Source: DASPFV01 sp035620975 (lineage in GTDB: Bacteria > Acidobacteriota > Vicinamibacteria > Vicinamibacterales > 2-12-FULL-66-21). From it: 64,000 bases of DNA. The DNA is taken from NCBI GenBank assembly GCA_035620975.1, contig DASPFV010000234.1, forward strand, positions 1 to 64,000, in the 5' to 3' direction. The position numbers and the translations under genes were made by a program. The notes under the pieces were generated by a model, which did not search any database, was not told the DNA's origin, and saw only the letters and a program-made list of their open reading frames with translations. This document shows, in pieces, positions 17,191-25,527 of the stretch; within the stretch, counting starts at the first letter, position 1; each line of letters opens with the position of its first letter.

Positions 17191-18390
17191 ATGCTTATGC
17201 AGAGTCTGTTCGAGCCCCTCACGCGTCCGGTCATCGTCTGCCTTGTGGTCGTCCTTGCGGGGACGGCCGTCGCCGCGGAGCAGGATCCTGTGGCAACGCC
17301 CAAGCCGGCGGCGCCCCGGCCCGGCACCATGAGCGTGGACGAGGCTGTCGGCCTGACCAATGGGTGGGCCCTGCTCGCGGAGAAAAAGCCGGACGACGCG
17401 GCGGCGCGAGCCGCAGTGGTCCTGGGAAAGTACCCCCGCAGTGCGGCGGCGCTCGCGCTCGCGGTCGAAGCGGAGCTGGCCCGGGTCGGATCCGGAGCCG
17501 GGCTGGCGCAGTACGAGCGATGGCTCGGGCAGCGCCAGTTCGAGGAGCCCTCCCTCGTCCGCCGCATTGCCGTCTGCGTGCTGCAGGAGACTGCGCAGGA
17601 CGCGCGCGCCGGGGCGGCACGTCTCGAGGCCGTGCGTGCGCTCGCCGCCGACGGTGACGACGGGGCCCTGAAGCAGCTCGCGAAGGCGACTGTAGATGGC
17701 AACGTGCCCGAGATCAGGGTGCTGGCGTCGCTCGGCAACGAGGCGGCGGTCAGGACACTCGCCGCCCTCGTCGGAAAAGGCGACGGCAATGTCGTCGCGG
17801 GGATCGAGGCGCTCGCGGCGAGCGGCCGGCAGTCGGCGCTCGCGCCGCTGTCGGCCCGCCTGAAGGATCCGGCGCCCGAGGTCAGGGGAGCCGCCGCGCA
17901 GGGGCTGGGGAAGCTCGGGCGCCAGTACGACGTGGCGCCGCGAATCAAGCCGCTCCTGAGCGACCCGGTTTCCTACGTGAGGGTCAAGGCCGCGGGCGCG
18001 TTGTTCGAACTGGGTGACATGAGCGGCTTGCAGGTCCTGCAGGAGCTGGCGACGGCCGACGCGCCGGTCAGCCGGCTGATCGCGGCCCAGGCGATGGCAT
18101 CGCAGCCCGACGCCCAGTGGCTGGACCTCGTGCGTCGGCTGACTTCGGCGAGCGAGCCGGAGATCCGGGTCGGGGCGGCCACGCTGCTGGTGCCTCATGA
18201 CCCCGAGCTCGCGCGCAGCGTGCTGGAAGCCGCCGCGAGCGATCCGAACCCCGCCATCCGTGAGATGGCGGGGCAGACGGCGATCGACATGTCGGCAAAG
18301 GACCTCCGGGCCCTGCGGCACCTGCTGAAGAGCACCAGCGCGTCGGCCCGCGTGCGCGCCGCGGATCGCATCCTCGCGCTGATGCGCTGA
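17191..18390 (+). CDS. Secreted or membrane-anchored HEAT-repeat protein
   Basis: A 399-residue protein with an N-terminal hydrophobic signal (PVIVCLVVVLAGTAVA) and a TPR-like first part. Then come several HEAT-like helical repeats of about 30 residues, e.g. LKDPAPEVRGAAAQGLGKLG, LLSDPVSYVRVKAAGALFELG and DPNPAIREMAGQTA. HEAT repeats mediate protein binding; no enzymatic motif is present. Start could be ATG 17191 or the ATG two codons later; no strong ribosome site is visible. It lies 53 nt after the DPM-like gene, same strand. Confidence 0.8.
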   Translation: MLMQSLFEPLTRPVIVCLVVVLAGTAVAAEQDPVATPKPAAPRPGTMSVDEAVGLTNGWALLAEKKPDDAAARAAVVLGKYPRSAAALALAVEAELARVGSGAGLAQYERWLGQRQFEEPSLVRRIAVCVLQETAQDARAGAARLEAVRALAADGDDGALKQLAKATVDGNVPEIRVLASLGNEAAVRTLAALVGKGDGNVVAGIEALAASGRQSALAPLSARLKDPAPEVRGAAAQGLGKLGRQYDVAPRIKPLLSDPVSYVRVKAAGALFELGDMSGLQVLQELATADAPVSRLIAAQAMASQPDAQWLDLVRRLTSASEPEIRVGAATLLVPHDPELARSVLEAAASDPNPAIREMAGQTAIDMSAKDLRALRHLLKSTSASARVRAADRILALMR

Positions 18391-18413
18391 CGTTCCTGTA
18401 CACTTACTGGCGC

Positions 18414-20864
18414 TTGATCGCTTTCCGCAGTCCCGGTTCCCAATTGTCGCTGCTGACTGCGGGCTTGTTCTTCACCACGCTGGCCACCCTGATGCTGGAG
18501 GTGCTCGACACGCGCCTCCTCTCGGTTCTCACCTGGTATCACCTCTCGTTTCTGGCGGTCTCGGTGGCCATGCTCGGCATGGCTGCCGGCGCCGTGCTCG
18601 TGTTCGTCGCGGGAGACGTGTTCACACACGATCGGGCCGCGCGCATCCTGCCGGTGGCCGCGACGGCGTTTGCCGTGGCGCTGCCGGTGTCGCACGTCGC
18701 GAACCTCGTCATTCCGTTCCCGGCCGTGCGCGGCGGTTCGCCCGCCGAGCTGGCAGCCCTGGGCGTGTCCACGCTGGCCTTGACGGTTCCCTTCGTGGTC
18801 TCCGGTGTCGTCGTCACGGTCGCGCTGACGCGAACGCGCGCGCCGATTGGCCTGTTGTACGGCGCGGACCTGATTGGGGCGGCTGCCGGCTGCGTCGCGA
18901 TCATCTGGCTCCTCGAGCTCACCGACATCACCTCCACCGCGTTCGCCGCGGGGGCGCTCGCGGCGCTGGGCGGCGTCTGCTTCGCGTGGCATGCGGGCAC
19001 ACGCGGCGGGAGCGCCGCCGTCGTCGCGCTGGGGCTGGCGGCAGCGGCCGCGCTCAACGCGACGGCGGAACGGCCGCTGGGCATCATCTATCCCAAGAGC
19101 CGGAGCCTGTGGATGGACGAGGGCGCCATCGAGTACTCCGAATGGAACGCGCACTCCAATGTGACCGTCCGCGCGCCGGCCGAGGGGCCGGCGTTCCTGT
19201 GGGGACCGGCCGCCAACGCCCCGCAGGTGCCCGTCACGATGGCGATCGCCGCCATCGACGGAGACGCGGGCACGGTCATCACCAGATGGGACGGCAATCC
19301 GGCGTCGCTCGACTGGGTGCAGTACGACGTGACGGCGCTGCCCTACCGGCTCAGGCGTGGCGACGTGGCGGTCATCGGCGTCGGCGGAGGCCGGGACGTG
19401 CTGACTGCCATCTGGGCCGGCAACGAGCGCGTCACGGGCATCGAGATCAACGAAGCGCTCGTCGAGGCGCTCGAAGGGCCCTACCGGGGCTTCGCCGGGA
19501 TAGCCGGACATCCAGGGGTCACGCTGGTCAATGACGAGGCGCGCTCCTACCTGACCCGGGCTCGCGGACAGTTCGACGTGCTGCAGATGTCGCTCATCGA
19601 TACCTGGGCCGCCACGGGTGCCGGAGCCTTCACGCTCTCAGAGAACGGCCTCTACACGCGCGAAGGCTGGCAGGTGTTCTTCCGCGCCCTCAAGCCTGGG
19701 GGAGTCTTCAGCGTGTCGCGCTGGTTCGACCCGGAGGCGGCATCGGAGACGACGAGGCTGCTCTCGCTCGGAGTCGCCGCGCTGCTCGACTACGGGATCG
19801 CGAACCCGCGCCGGCACGTGATTCTGGTGACCCGCGAGCGCATTGCCACGCTCCTGACGTCTCCGTGGCCGTTCACGAGCGAGGATGCGAACACCGTCGC
19901 GCGCGTCGCGGCGCAATACGGATTCGACGTCCGGATCGGGCCCTGGATGGAGGGGAAGGACCCGCGGCTGCGCGCCATTGCCGGCGCCGCAGATGCCGAA
20001 GCGCTGCGTGCGGCGACGGCGCATCCCTATCTCGACTTCAGTCCCCCGAGCGATCGGCGGCCCTTCTTCTTCAACATGTTGAAGCCGGGCGGGTTCCTGC
20101 ACCGCCAGTCGCAGGCGAGCGGCGGCGTCGTGAGTGGCAATCTTCGGGCGACGCGTACGCTCGTCGCCCTGGCCGCCGTCGCCGGGACGCTGGTGCTGGC
20201 GATCATCGCGTGGCCCCTCGCGGCTACCGGCCGTCCCCCCGTGAGCGGCAGGGTGTTCGGAGCGGCGCTCGCGTATTTCGCGCTCATCGGGCTGGGCTTC
20301 ATGCTGGTGCAGATTCCCTTCCTGCAGCGCTTTTCGGTGTATCTCGGCCACCCGACCTACACGTTCTCCGTGATCCTGTTTCTCATGATCCTTGCTGCCG
20401 GATGTGGCAGCCTCGCCTCCGAGTCGATCAGGACCGACCGTCCACGCCGGCTGCTGTGGATTCCTGCGGCGATTGCGGGAGCCGTGCTCGTGGAAACCTC
20501 GCTGCTCCAGCCGGTCATCGGCCGCACGGCTGGATGGGGACTGGCCGGTCGGACGCTCGTGGTGGCAGGCTTCGTGGCGCCGCCCGCTTGTGCGCTGGGC
20601 CTCTGCTTCCCAATCGGGATGCGGCTTCTCGGACGGCATTCCGACACGGTGACCGCCTGGATGTGGGGCGTCAACGGCGCTTGCGGCGTCATGGCCTCCA
20701 TCCTGGCCGTGATGGTCTCGATGTGGCTCGGCATCGACGCTAACCTGCTCATCGCAGCCGGGTTGTATGCGCTGCTCGCAGTACCGATCCTGCGTCTCGG
20801 CGCGGCGGGAGCGGTTCGGGCCGATGGTGTCCCCGCCGGAGGAGGCGGCGGGTTCGGCGGCTGA
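18414..20864 (+). CDS. Polytopic membrane protein with spermidine-synthase-like core
   Basis: An 816-residue protein in three parts. About residues 1-215 hold six or seven membrane helices; about 300-470 hold a SAM/aminopropyltransferase fold with VIGVGGGRDVLTAIW, VTGIEINEALVEAL and FDVLQMSLIDTWA. The C-terminal 240 residues hold another set of membrane helices. Such SpeE-like membrane fusions are known but uncharacterised. The polyamine-synthase catalytic Asp pair is not clearly recognisable, so enzyme activity is uncertain. The TTG at 18414 is the only reasonable start before the first helix. Confidence 0.72.
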   Translation: MIAFRSPGSQLSLLTAGLFFTTLATLMLEVLDTRLLSVLTWYHLSFLAVSVAMLGMAAGAVLVFVAGDVFTHDRAARILPVAATAFAVALPVSHVANLVIPFPAVRGGSPAELAALGVSTLALTVPFVVSGVVVTVALTRTRAPIGLLYGADLIGAAAGCVAIIWLLELTDITSTAFAAGALAALGGVCFAWHAGTRGGSAAVVALGLAAAAALNATAERPLGIIYPKSRSLWMDEGAIEYSEWNAHSNVTVRAPAEGPAFLWGPAANAPQVPVTMAIAAIDGDAGTVITRWDGNPASLDWVQYDVTALPYRLRRGDVAVIGVGGGRDVLTAIWAGNERVTGIEINEALVEALEGPYRGFAGIAGHPGVTLVNDEARSYLTRARGQFDVLQMSLIDTWAATGAGAFTLSENGLYTREGWQVFFRALKPGGVFSVSRWFDPEAASETTRLLSLGVAALLDYGIANPRRHVILVTRERIATLLTSPWPFTSEDANTVARVAAQYGFDVRIGPWMEGKDPRLRAIAGAADAEALRAATAHPYLDFSPPSDRRPFFFNMLKPGGFLHRQSQASGGVVSGNLRATRTLVALAAVAGTLVLAIIAWPLAATGRPPVSGRVFGAALAYFALIGLGFMLVQIPFLQRFSVYLGHPTYTFSVILFLMILAAGCGSLASESIRTDRPRRLLWIPAAIAGAVLVETSLLQPVIGRTAGWGLAGRTLVVAGFVAPPACALGLCFPIGMRLLGRHSDTVTAWMWGVNGACGVMASILAVMVSMWLGIDANLLIAAGLYALLAVPILRLGAAGAVRADGVPAGGGGGFGG

Positions 20865-20872
20865 AAATTTCC

Positions 20873-21054
20873 CCGGAGGATTCGGGCTGCCTCCGGCTTA
20901 TACTTGAGGTGCATTGCTCCCTGACGGCTCTCTGTCGTAAAGTGCATCGGCGCTGCCGCCGATACGAGACCCGGACAGCTACTCCCAGCACTGTCCGCGT
21001 ACTGGAGCGCCCGCACGTTCATCCTGTGAGCATTCCCGGGGTCGGGAGATACGA
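20873..21054 (+). promoter_or_regulatory. Promoter candidate and structured leader
   Basis: The spacer holds an inverted repeat CCGGAGG/CCTCCGG (20873-20879, 20890-20896), which may end the upstream transcript. A TATACT (20899-20904) lacking a good -35 follows. Two more hairpins lie downstream: ATCGGCG/CGCCGAT with a 4-nt loop (20946-20963) and CGGACAG/CTGTCCG with a 12-nt loop (20972-20997). GGGAG at 21044-21048 is a good ribosome site 6 nt before the ATG. No known riboswitch consensus recognised. Confidence 0.4.
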
Positions 21055-22686
21055 ATGAAGACAGAAGACTGTCGAGCCGCGAGGAGTCTGTCCGCGTCCG
21101 CCCTGACGGCGGTGCTGTTGATGCTGTCCGCTTCCGCGCAGGCCCAGCAGGTGGTGGGGGGGCCGACGAGCCCTCTCTATAGTTCCCTCGTGCGTGGTGT
21201 CGACACCGCTTCGGACCCGTTCGGCAACTATCTCGTCGCTGGCGGGCAAGGACAGGTGATTGCCGCCTGCATCAACGGCCAGGGCAGTCTGCTCACGGGC
21301 GGGATGACCCTCAACGCCACGGTGGGCGGCTACGCGTCGTTTCCGCGCGCCACGTACAGTCCGCATCTGTTCGGCGGCGGCGGCGGGTTCATGGTGGTCT
21401 GGGCCGAGGCGCCGGGAAACCCTGACGCGGTGCGCCAGCTGTTCGCCAGGCCGGTGAGCTGCGCAGGCGTGATGGGACCGGCTCAGGTGGTCGCGAACTC
21501 GACGTGGTGGGAACCCGGCAACATCGCGATCGCCTACTCGAGCGCGAGCCAGGTGTTTCTCGTGGCGTGGCGGAGCTTCCCGGACACCACGATCAAGATG
21601 ACGCGGACCAATCTGGCCGGCGTTCCCTTGGACGGCGCTATCCAGTTGTCGCCAGGCGGACACGTCGGGCGCGATCCCAGCGTGACGTGGAACTGGAACA
21701 CCAACCACTTCGGCGTGTCGTTCAGCGGCGAGACGCATTCGGCGTTCGCGACGGTGCCGGCGTGGAATCCTGGAGCCTTCACCCGGAACACCTTCCAGAT
21801 TTCCGGGGGAATCTACACCACGATGACGGACGTGGCCTTCAATCCGAGGACCGGCCGCTACATCATGGCCTGGTTCGAGCTCTCGAGTGGAGCATTTGCG
21901 AGGGCGGCGGAGTTCGATGCCTTCGCGAACCTCACCGGTACAGGTGTGGCATCGACGCGGCTCGGGTCGTACGACGCGCTGGGGCTCGCCGTCAACTACG
22001 TCACGGGGACGTTCCTGCTGGCCGGTGTCGACCGTTCCACGGATGCCCCCCTCGGACTCGAGCTGAACATGCGCGGGTTTCCGTTCAACGGGGAGAACAC
22101 GCTCTCGAACACGCGCCCCAGCTACTACCCGCGCGTTTCCGCCAGCCGGACGTCGCCCACCTGGAATGTTGTTTTCAGCGGCGGGTTCGTGTCGTTGTCG
22201 AGTCTGATCGCTACGGGCTTCACGTTCAACGGCGGCCCCGCGGGCTCGTACGATACGCCAGCGCCCGCTCCGGCGCCGGCGCCGACACCTTCCGGGACGT
22301 CGTGCCCCGGCACGGCTCCCGCGCCTGGCTGGATCTGTCTGAACGGCGGTTGGGTACCGCCGGACAGCCCGTTGCTCGGCAGCGCGCCGCTGCCACCGCC
22401 GCCTCCGCCGCCACCGAGCAGTAGCTGCCCCGGCACGGCCCCCGTGGCCGGCTGGGTGTGCGTCAACGGCGGTTGGGTGCCACCGGATCACCCGTTGGCA
22501 ACCGGGGGCAGCACCGCGCCGGCGCCCTCGCCGGCGCCGTCGCCGACGACATGCACGACCCCTCAGCCTGGGCCGGAGTGGACGTGCGTGAACGGCGGCT
22601 GGCTGCCCTGGTCGATGTTGTGTCCTTCCGTCAGGCCCGGCCCGAACTGGACCTGTAGGGATGGGGGCTGGTGGCCGCCGCAGTGA
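21055..22686 (+). CDS. Secreted protein with C-terminal Cys-Trp/NGGW repeats
   Basis: A 543-residue exported protein with a signal peptide ending near AQAQQ. About residues 30-395 form a beta-rich domain with propeller-like strands (FMVVWAEAPGNPD, GRYIMAWFELSSG). Pro-Ala and poly-Pro linkers then separate four copies of a roughly 20-residue module: C-x3-A-P-x2-GW-x-C-x-NGGW-x-PP in two copies, with two diverged copies at the C-terminus (WTCVNGGWLP, WTCRDGGWWPP). Each copy has two cysteines, which may form a disulphide outside the cytoplasm. I do not recognise the function; carbohydrate binding or surface anchoring is speculation. Start ATG with GGGAG 6 nt upstream. Confidence 0.78.
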   Translation: MKTEDCRAARSLSASALTAVLLMLSASAQAQQVVGGPTSPLYSSLVRGVDTASDPFGNYLVAGGQGQVIAACINGQGSLLTGGMTLNATVGGYASFPRATYSPHLFGGGGGFMVVWAEAPGNPDAVRQLFARPVSCAGVMGPAQVVANSTWWEPGNIAIAYSSASQVFLVAWRSFPDTTIKMTRTNLAGVPLDGAIQLSPGGHVGRDPSVTWNWNTNHFGVSFSGETHSAFATVPAWNPGAFTRNTFQISGGIYTTMTDVAFNPRTGRYIMAWFELSSGAFARAAEFDAFANLTGTGVASTRLGSYDALGLAVNYVTGTFLLAGVDRSTDAPLGLELNMRGFPFNGENTLSNTRPSYYPRVSASRTSPTWNVVFSGGFVSLSSLIATGFTFNGGPAGSYDTPAPAPAPAPTPSGTSCPGTAPAPGWICLNGGWVPPDSPLLGSAPLPPPPPPPPSSSCPGTAPVAGWVCVNGGWVPPDHPLATGGSTAPAPSPAPSPTTCTTPQPGPEWTCVNGGWLPWSMLCPSVRPGPNWTCRDGGWWPPQ

Positions 22687-22730
22687 CGCACGATACGGCT
22701 CGGGCTGAAGTCGAGGACCGATGACCCGGA

Positions 22731-22760
22731 GGGCCGCGCGTGCGCGGCCCTTTGCCTTTT
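22731..22760 (+). terminator. Terminator between convergent genes
   Basis: A perfect 9-bp GC stem (22731-22739 with 22742-22750) is followed by a T-rich tract TTTGCCTTTT. It lies 44 nt after the stop of the NGGW-repeat gene and ahead of the convergent radical SAM gene. The stem could slow polymerase from both sides, but the T-run favours the plus strand. Confidence 0.75.
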
Positions 22761-22777
22761 CAGCGGACCCGTCAGGG

Positions 22778-24286
22778 CTAGGTCGGGATCCGTTCGGCGG
22801 ATTGCGCGGCTCCCGCGTGCACGACGGGCGCGCCGAAGAGCGTTCGCGCCGCGACCTGCCAGGCGACTCCCTGCCTGCTCATCGCGAGCCTCGCCAGGTC
22901 GCCGAGGTGGCGACGGATGTAGCGCGGGCGAAGGAAGAACTGGCGCTTGGCGCGATGGATGGCGGCCATGACCGATCGTTCGTCGAGCCCGTTCCCTCTG
23001 AGCAGGTAGTACGAGTACTCCATCCTCGACCAGTCGGCGTCTTCGGGTCGCAGGAGCCCTTCGCGCACGGCTTTCTCGTACAGCGCCGTCCCTGGATACG
23101 GCACCGCAGGGTAGAAGTTGGCGAAGTCCGGGTCCAGCTCGGCGGCGTAGCGCGCCGTCTGTTCCATCGTCTCGAGCGTCTCCCCCGGGTATCCGAAGAT
23201 GAAGAACGCAAAGGACCTGATCCCCGCATCGCGCATGTTCGCGAACGCCGTCTGAATCTTCTGCCGCTCCAGCCGCTTCACCATGTCCTTCCGCACGTCA
23301 TCGGACTCCGACTCGATGCCGAGGGCGAGCATCCAGCAGCCCGCGCGCCGGAGCCGGTGCACGAAGGCGGGGTCGGTCAGGTTGTCCGCCCTGGCGTTTC
23401 CGAACCACTGGATGGGCAGCCGGCGGGCAATCAGCTCGTCGCAGAAGGCCGAGAAGGACTTCACGTTGAGCGTGACCGTGTCGCCCCACAGGTAAAAGAA
23501 TTCGATGCCGAGCGCCCGATATCCATGCTCGACCTCGTCCACAAGGGACTTCGCCGAGCGCTCGCGGAACTTGTGCCCCTGGTGAATCGGCGCGACGCAG
23601 AAGTCACACGAGTACGGACAGCCGCGGCTCGTCTCGACGAGCACATATGGTTTGTTCACCAGTGGCAGCGAATAGCGACTCAGGTCGAGCAGACTCCAGG
23701 ACGGATACGGCGCCTCGAAGAAGCCGCTGAAGGAACCGTGCGTGCGATGGGGAACGACGCGGCCCTCCTGCCTGTAAGTCAGGTTCGGCACGTCCCCCGA
23801 ACGATCCAGTGCGGCCAGGCGTGCCAGCTGCAGCGCCCCATCCTCCGGCTCGCCGACGAACATGCCGTCGACATCCGGTCCGCGCTCCATGGCTTCGATC
23901 GGCACGGTCGACGCGTGCGGGCCGAAACAGAACATCGGCGCCGAATAGTGGCGTTTGAGCCGGGTGATCTGCGCGACATCGGCGTCGAACGTCGGCGTCG
24001 TGCTGGGAAAGAGGATGAGCGTGGGCGCGAAGGCCTCGCGGTCGAGGCGGCCGATCACCTGCTCCACTGTCAGGCGCTCGGCAGTCGCGTCGATCAGGCG
24101 GACCTCGCACCCGGCGTCACGGAGGAGCGAGGCCAGCAGCGCGAGCGTGTACGGCGGTTTGGTGGTGCCGAGGACCTCCTCGCGCTCCTGGCACCGGCCC
24201 TGCCGGGTGAACGCGATGCCGTTGACGAGCGGGGGATTGATGAGGAGCGTCCGGCGTCCGAGCATGGCCTCTGAAGCAGTCGTCAT
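22778..24286 (-). CDS. B12-binding-domain radical SAM protein
   Basis: A 502-residue protein with an N-terminal cobalamin-binding-like Rossmann domain (LLINPPLVNGIAF; PPYTLALLASLLRDAGCEV) and a radical SAM barrel. The 4Fe-4S motif C-x3-C-x2-C is seen in SRGCPYSCDFCVAP. A GIESESDDVRKDMVKR segment and FGYPGETLETM are typical of the class that methylates or modifies unreactive carbons. The N-domain lacks an obvious D-x-H-x-x-G, as is common for B12-dependent radical SAM enzymes. The substrate is unknown. It is followed upstream by a SPASM radical SAM gene 14 nt away, so both are likely in one operon. Confidence 0.88.
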   Translation of the reverse strand: MTTASEAMLGRRTLLINPPLVNGIAFTRQGRCQEREEVLGTTKPPYTLALLASLLRDAGCEVRLIDATAERLTVEQVIGRLDREAFAPTLILFPSTTPTFDADVAQITRLKRHYSAPMFCFGPHASTVPIEAMERGPDVDGMFVGEPEDGALQLARLAALDRSGDVPNLTYRQEGRVVPHRTHGSFSGFFEAPYPSWSLLDLSRYSLPLVNKPYVLVETSRGCPYSCDFCVAPIHQGHKFRERSAKSLVDEVEHGYRALGIEFFYLWGDTVTLNVKSFSAFCDELIARRLPIQWFGNARADNLTDPAFVHRLRRAGCWMLALGIESESDDVRKDMVKRLERQKIQTAFANMRDAGIRSFAFFIFGYPGETLETMEQTARYAAELDPDFANFYPAVPYPGTALYEKAVREGLLRPEDADWSRMEYSYYLLRGNGLDERSVMAAIHRAKRQFFLRPRYIRRHLGDLARLAMSRQGVAWQVAARTLFGAPVVHAGAAQSAERIPT

Positions 24287-24300
24287 CGTATGGTGCGGCG

Positions 24301-25527
24301 TCAGCGCACGACCGTGAGCGGGATGGCCCGCCGTGCCGGCGCAGGCATGGACTGAGCCACGGGTTGCGGCGACAGCTCCACCTTGCAGCAGCGCCGGCAG
24401 ACGGGGAAGATGCCCTGCTCGACGAGCCGGCGGCGCATGTCGACGTAGCGCTCGCTGTTCCAGACCTCCTCCAGCGAGGACTCCGTCAGATCCCCGACTT
24501 CGATCCTGATGAACGGACAGAAATACACCTTGCCCGAAAAGGACACGCGCGCGTGCAGGAACGGGTAGAGACAACGCCCGGCCAGCCTGGCGCCGGGCGT
24601 GTAGTACGCCTCCATGAGCGGCGGATGCACCTTGGGCCGGAAGTCGAACAGGATGTTGCGCGCCCGGCACTTCTCCTGGAGCGCCGCCACCTTCGCGCGC
24701 ACGCGTCCGGCGTCGAGTCCCGGGTCGGGGGTCACGAACGTCGAGATGACCGATGCATCCGAAGCCCCGATGAGGCGGACGGTCTCCTCGACCTCCTCCG
24801 GCGTGCTGAACATCAGGTGATTCAGGCCGATGGCGTCGACGCCGAGCTCGTCGGCGACATCGACCATTCGATCGAGCGCGTCGAGCGTTTGGTGTGCGAC
24901 CGTGGTGTTGATGCTGACCCGGAGAGGCGCATGCTTCCGTCTGGCCGCCTCCTGCAGGCGCCGCAGGCCGGCGCAGGTGCGCTCGAAGGTTCCCTTCAGG
25001 CCCCGTGCGGTGTCGTGCAGCTCGCCCGGACCGTCGATCGACACGCTGATGTGCTTGAGGAACCCCGCCGCGGCGAGGTCGGCGAGCGCATTCGCGCGCT
25101 CCTCGTTGATGATGGTGCCGTTGGTGGTCAGATACCCGCACGCGTAGCCCTTCTGGCGGAAGACATCCAGCACGGACATGATGTCCTTGCGCATGAAAAT
25201 CTCGCCGCCCGTCAGGCTCACCTGGAAGCCGTCCCGGGGAGGAAAGGCCCGGCTCAGCGCTTCGAGCGAGAGCTCCTGCCGCCACTCCCCCTCGATGTTG
25301 AGCAGATCCCCGACGTAGCAGAACTCGCAGTGCAGGTTGCACCGCATGGTGGCTTCGTAGACAGCGCCGATCGGCAGCCGATCCGCGTGGCCGCTCCTGT
25401 CCTTCAGGAACCGCTCGACGCGCTGCTCGTAGCGCCGGCGTCGATAACGGGCCCAGGCATGCCGCGCGAGCGGGAGGGCTCGCGCCTGCGTGGCGAGGGT
25501 ATTCCGCAGCTTACGAACCAGGGCCAT
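24301..25527 (-). CDS. Radical SAM/SPASM domain protein
   Basis: A 408-residue radical SAM enzyme. The cluster motif is RCNLHCEFCYVGD (around residues 62-74), followed by SLTGGEIFMRKD and a TTNGTIIN strand. The C-terminal SPASM region has GRCLYPFLHARVSFSG, YFCPFIRIEVGDL and CRRCC, which should hold auxiliary Fe-S clusters. SPASM proteins modify peptides or act as dehydrogenases, but several sit in glycan loci with unknown role. The ATG start overlaps the end of the upstream GT39-like gene by 17 nt. Confidence 0.88.
   Translation of the reverse strand: MALVRKLRNTLATQARALPLARHAWARYRRRRYEQRVERFLKDRSGHADRLPIGAVYEATMRCNLHCEFCYVGDLLNIEGEWRQELSLEALSRAFPPRDGFQVSLTGGEIFMRKDIMSVLDVFRQKGYACGYLTTNGTIINEERANALADLAAAGFLKHISVSIDGPGELHDTARGLKGTFERTCAGLRRLQEAARRKHAPLRVSINTTVAHQTLDALDRMVDVADELGVDAIGLNHLMFSTPEEVEETVRLIGASDASVISTFVTPDPGLDAGRVRAKVAALQEKCRARNILFDFRPKVHPPLMEAYYTPGARLAGRCLYPFLHARVSFSGKVYFCPFIRIEVGDLTESSLEEVWNSERYVDMRRRLVEQGIFPVCRRCCKVELSPQPVAQSMPAPARRAIPLTVVR

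Noticed and set aside
22731..22750. Hairpin as a regulatory site of the minus-strand radical SAM gene
   Set aside because: It lies beyond that gene's 3' end and is followed by a T-rich tract on the plus strand, so terminator is the simpler reading.
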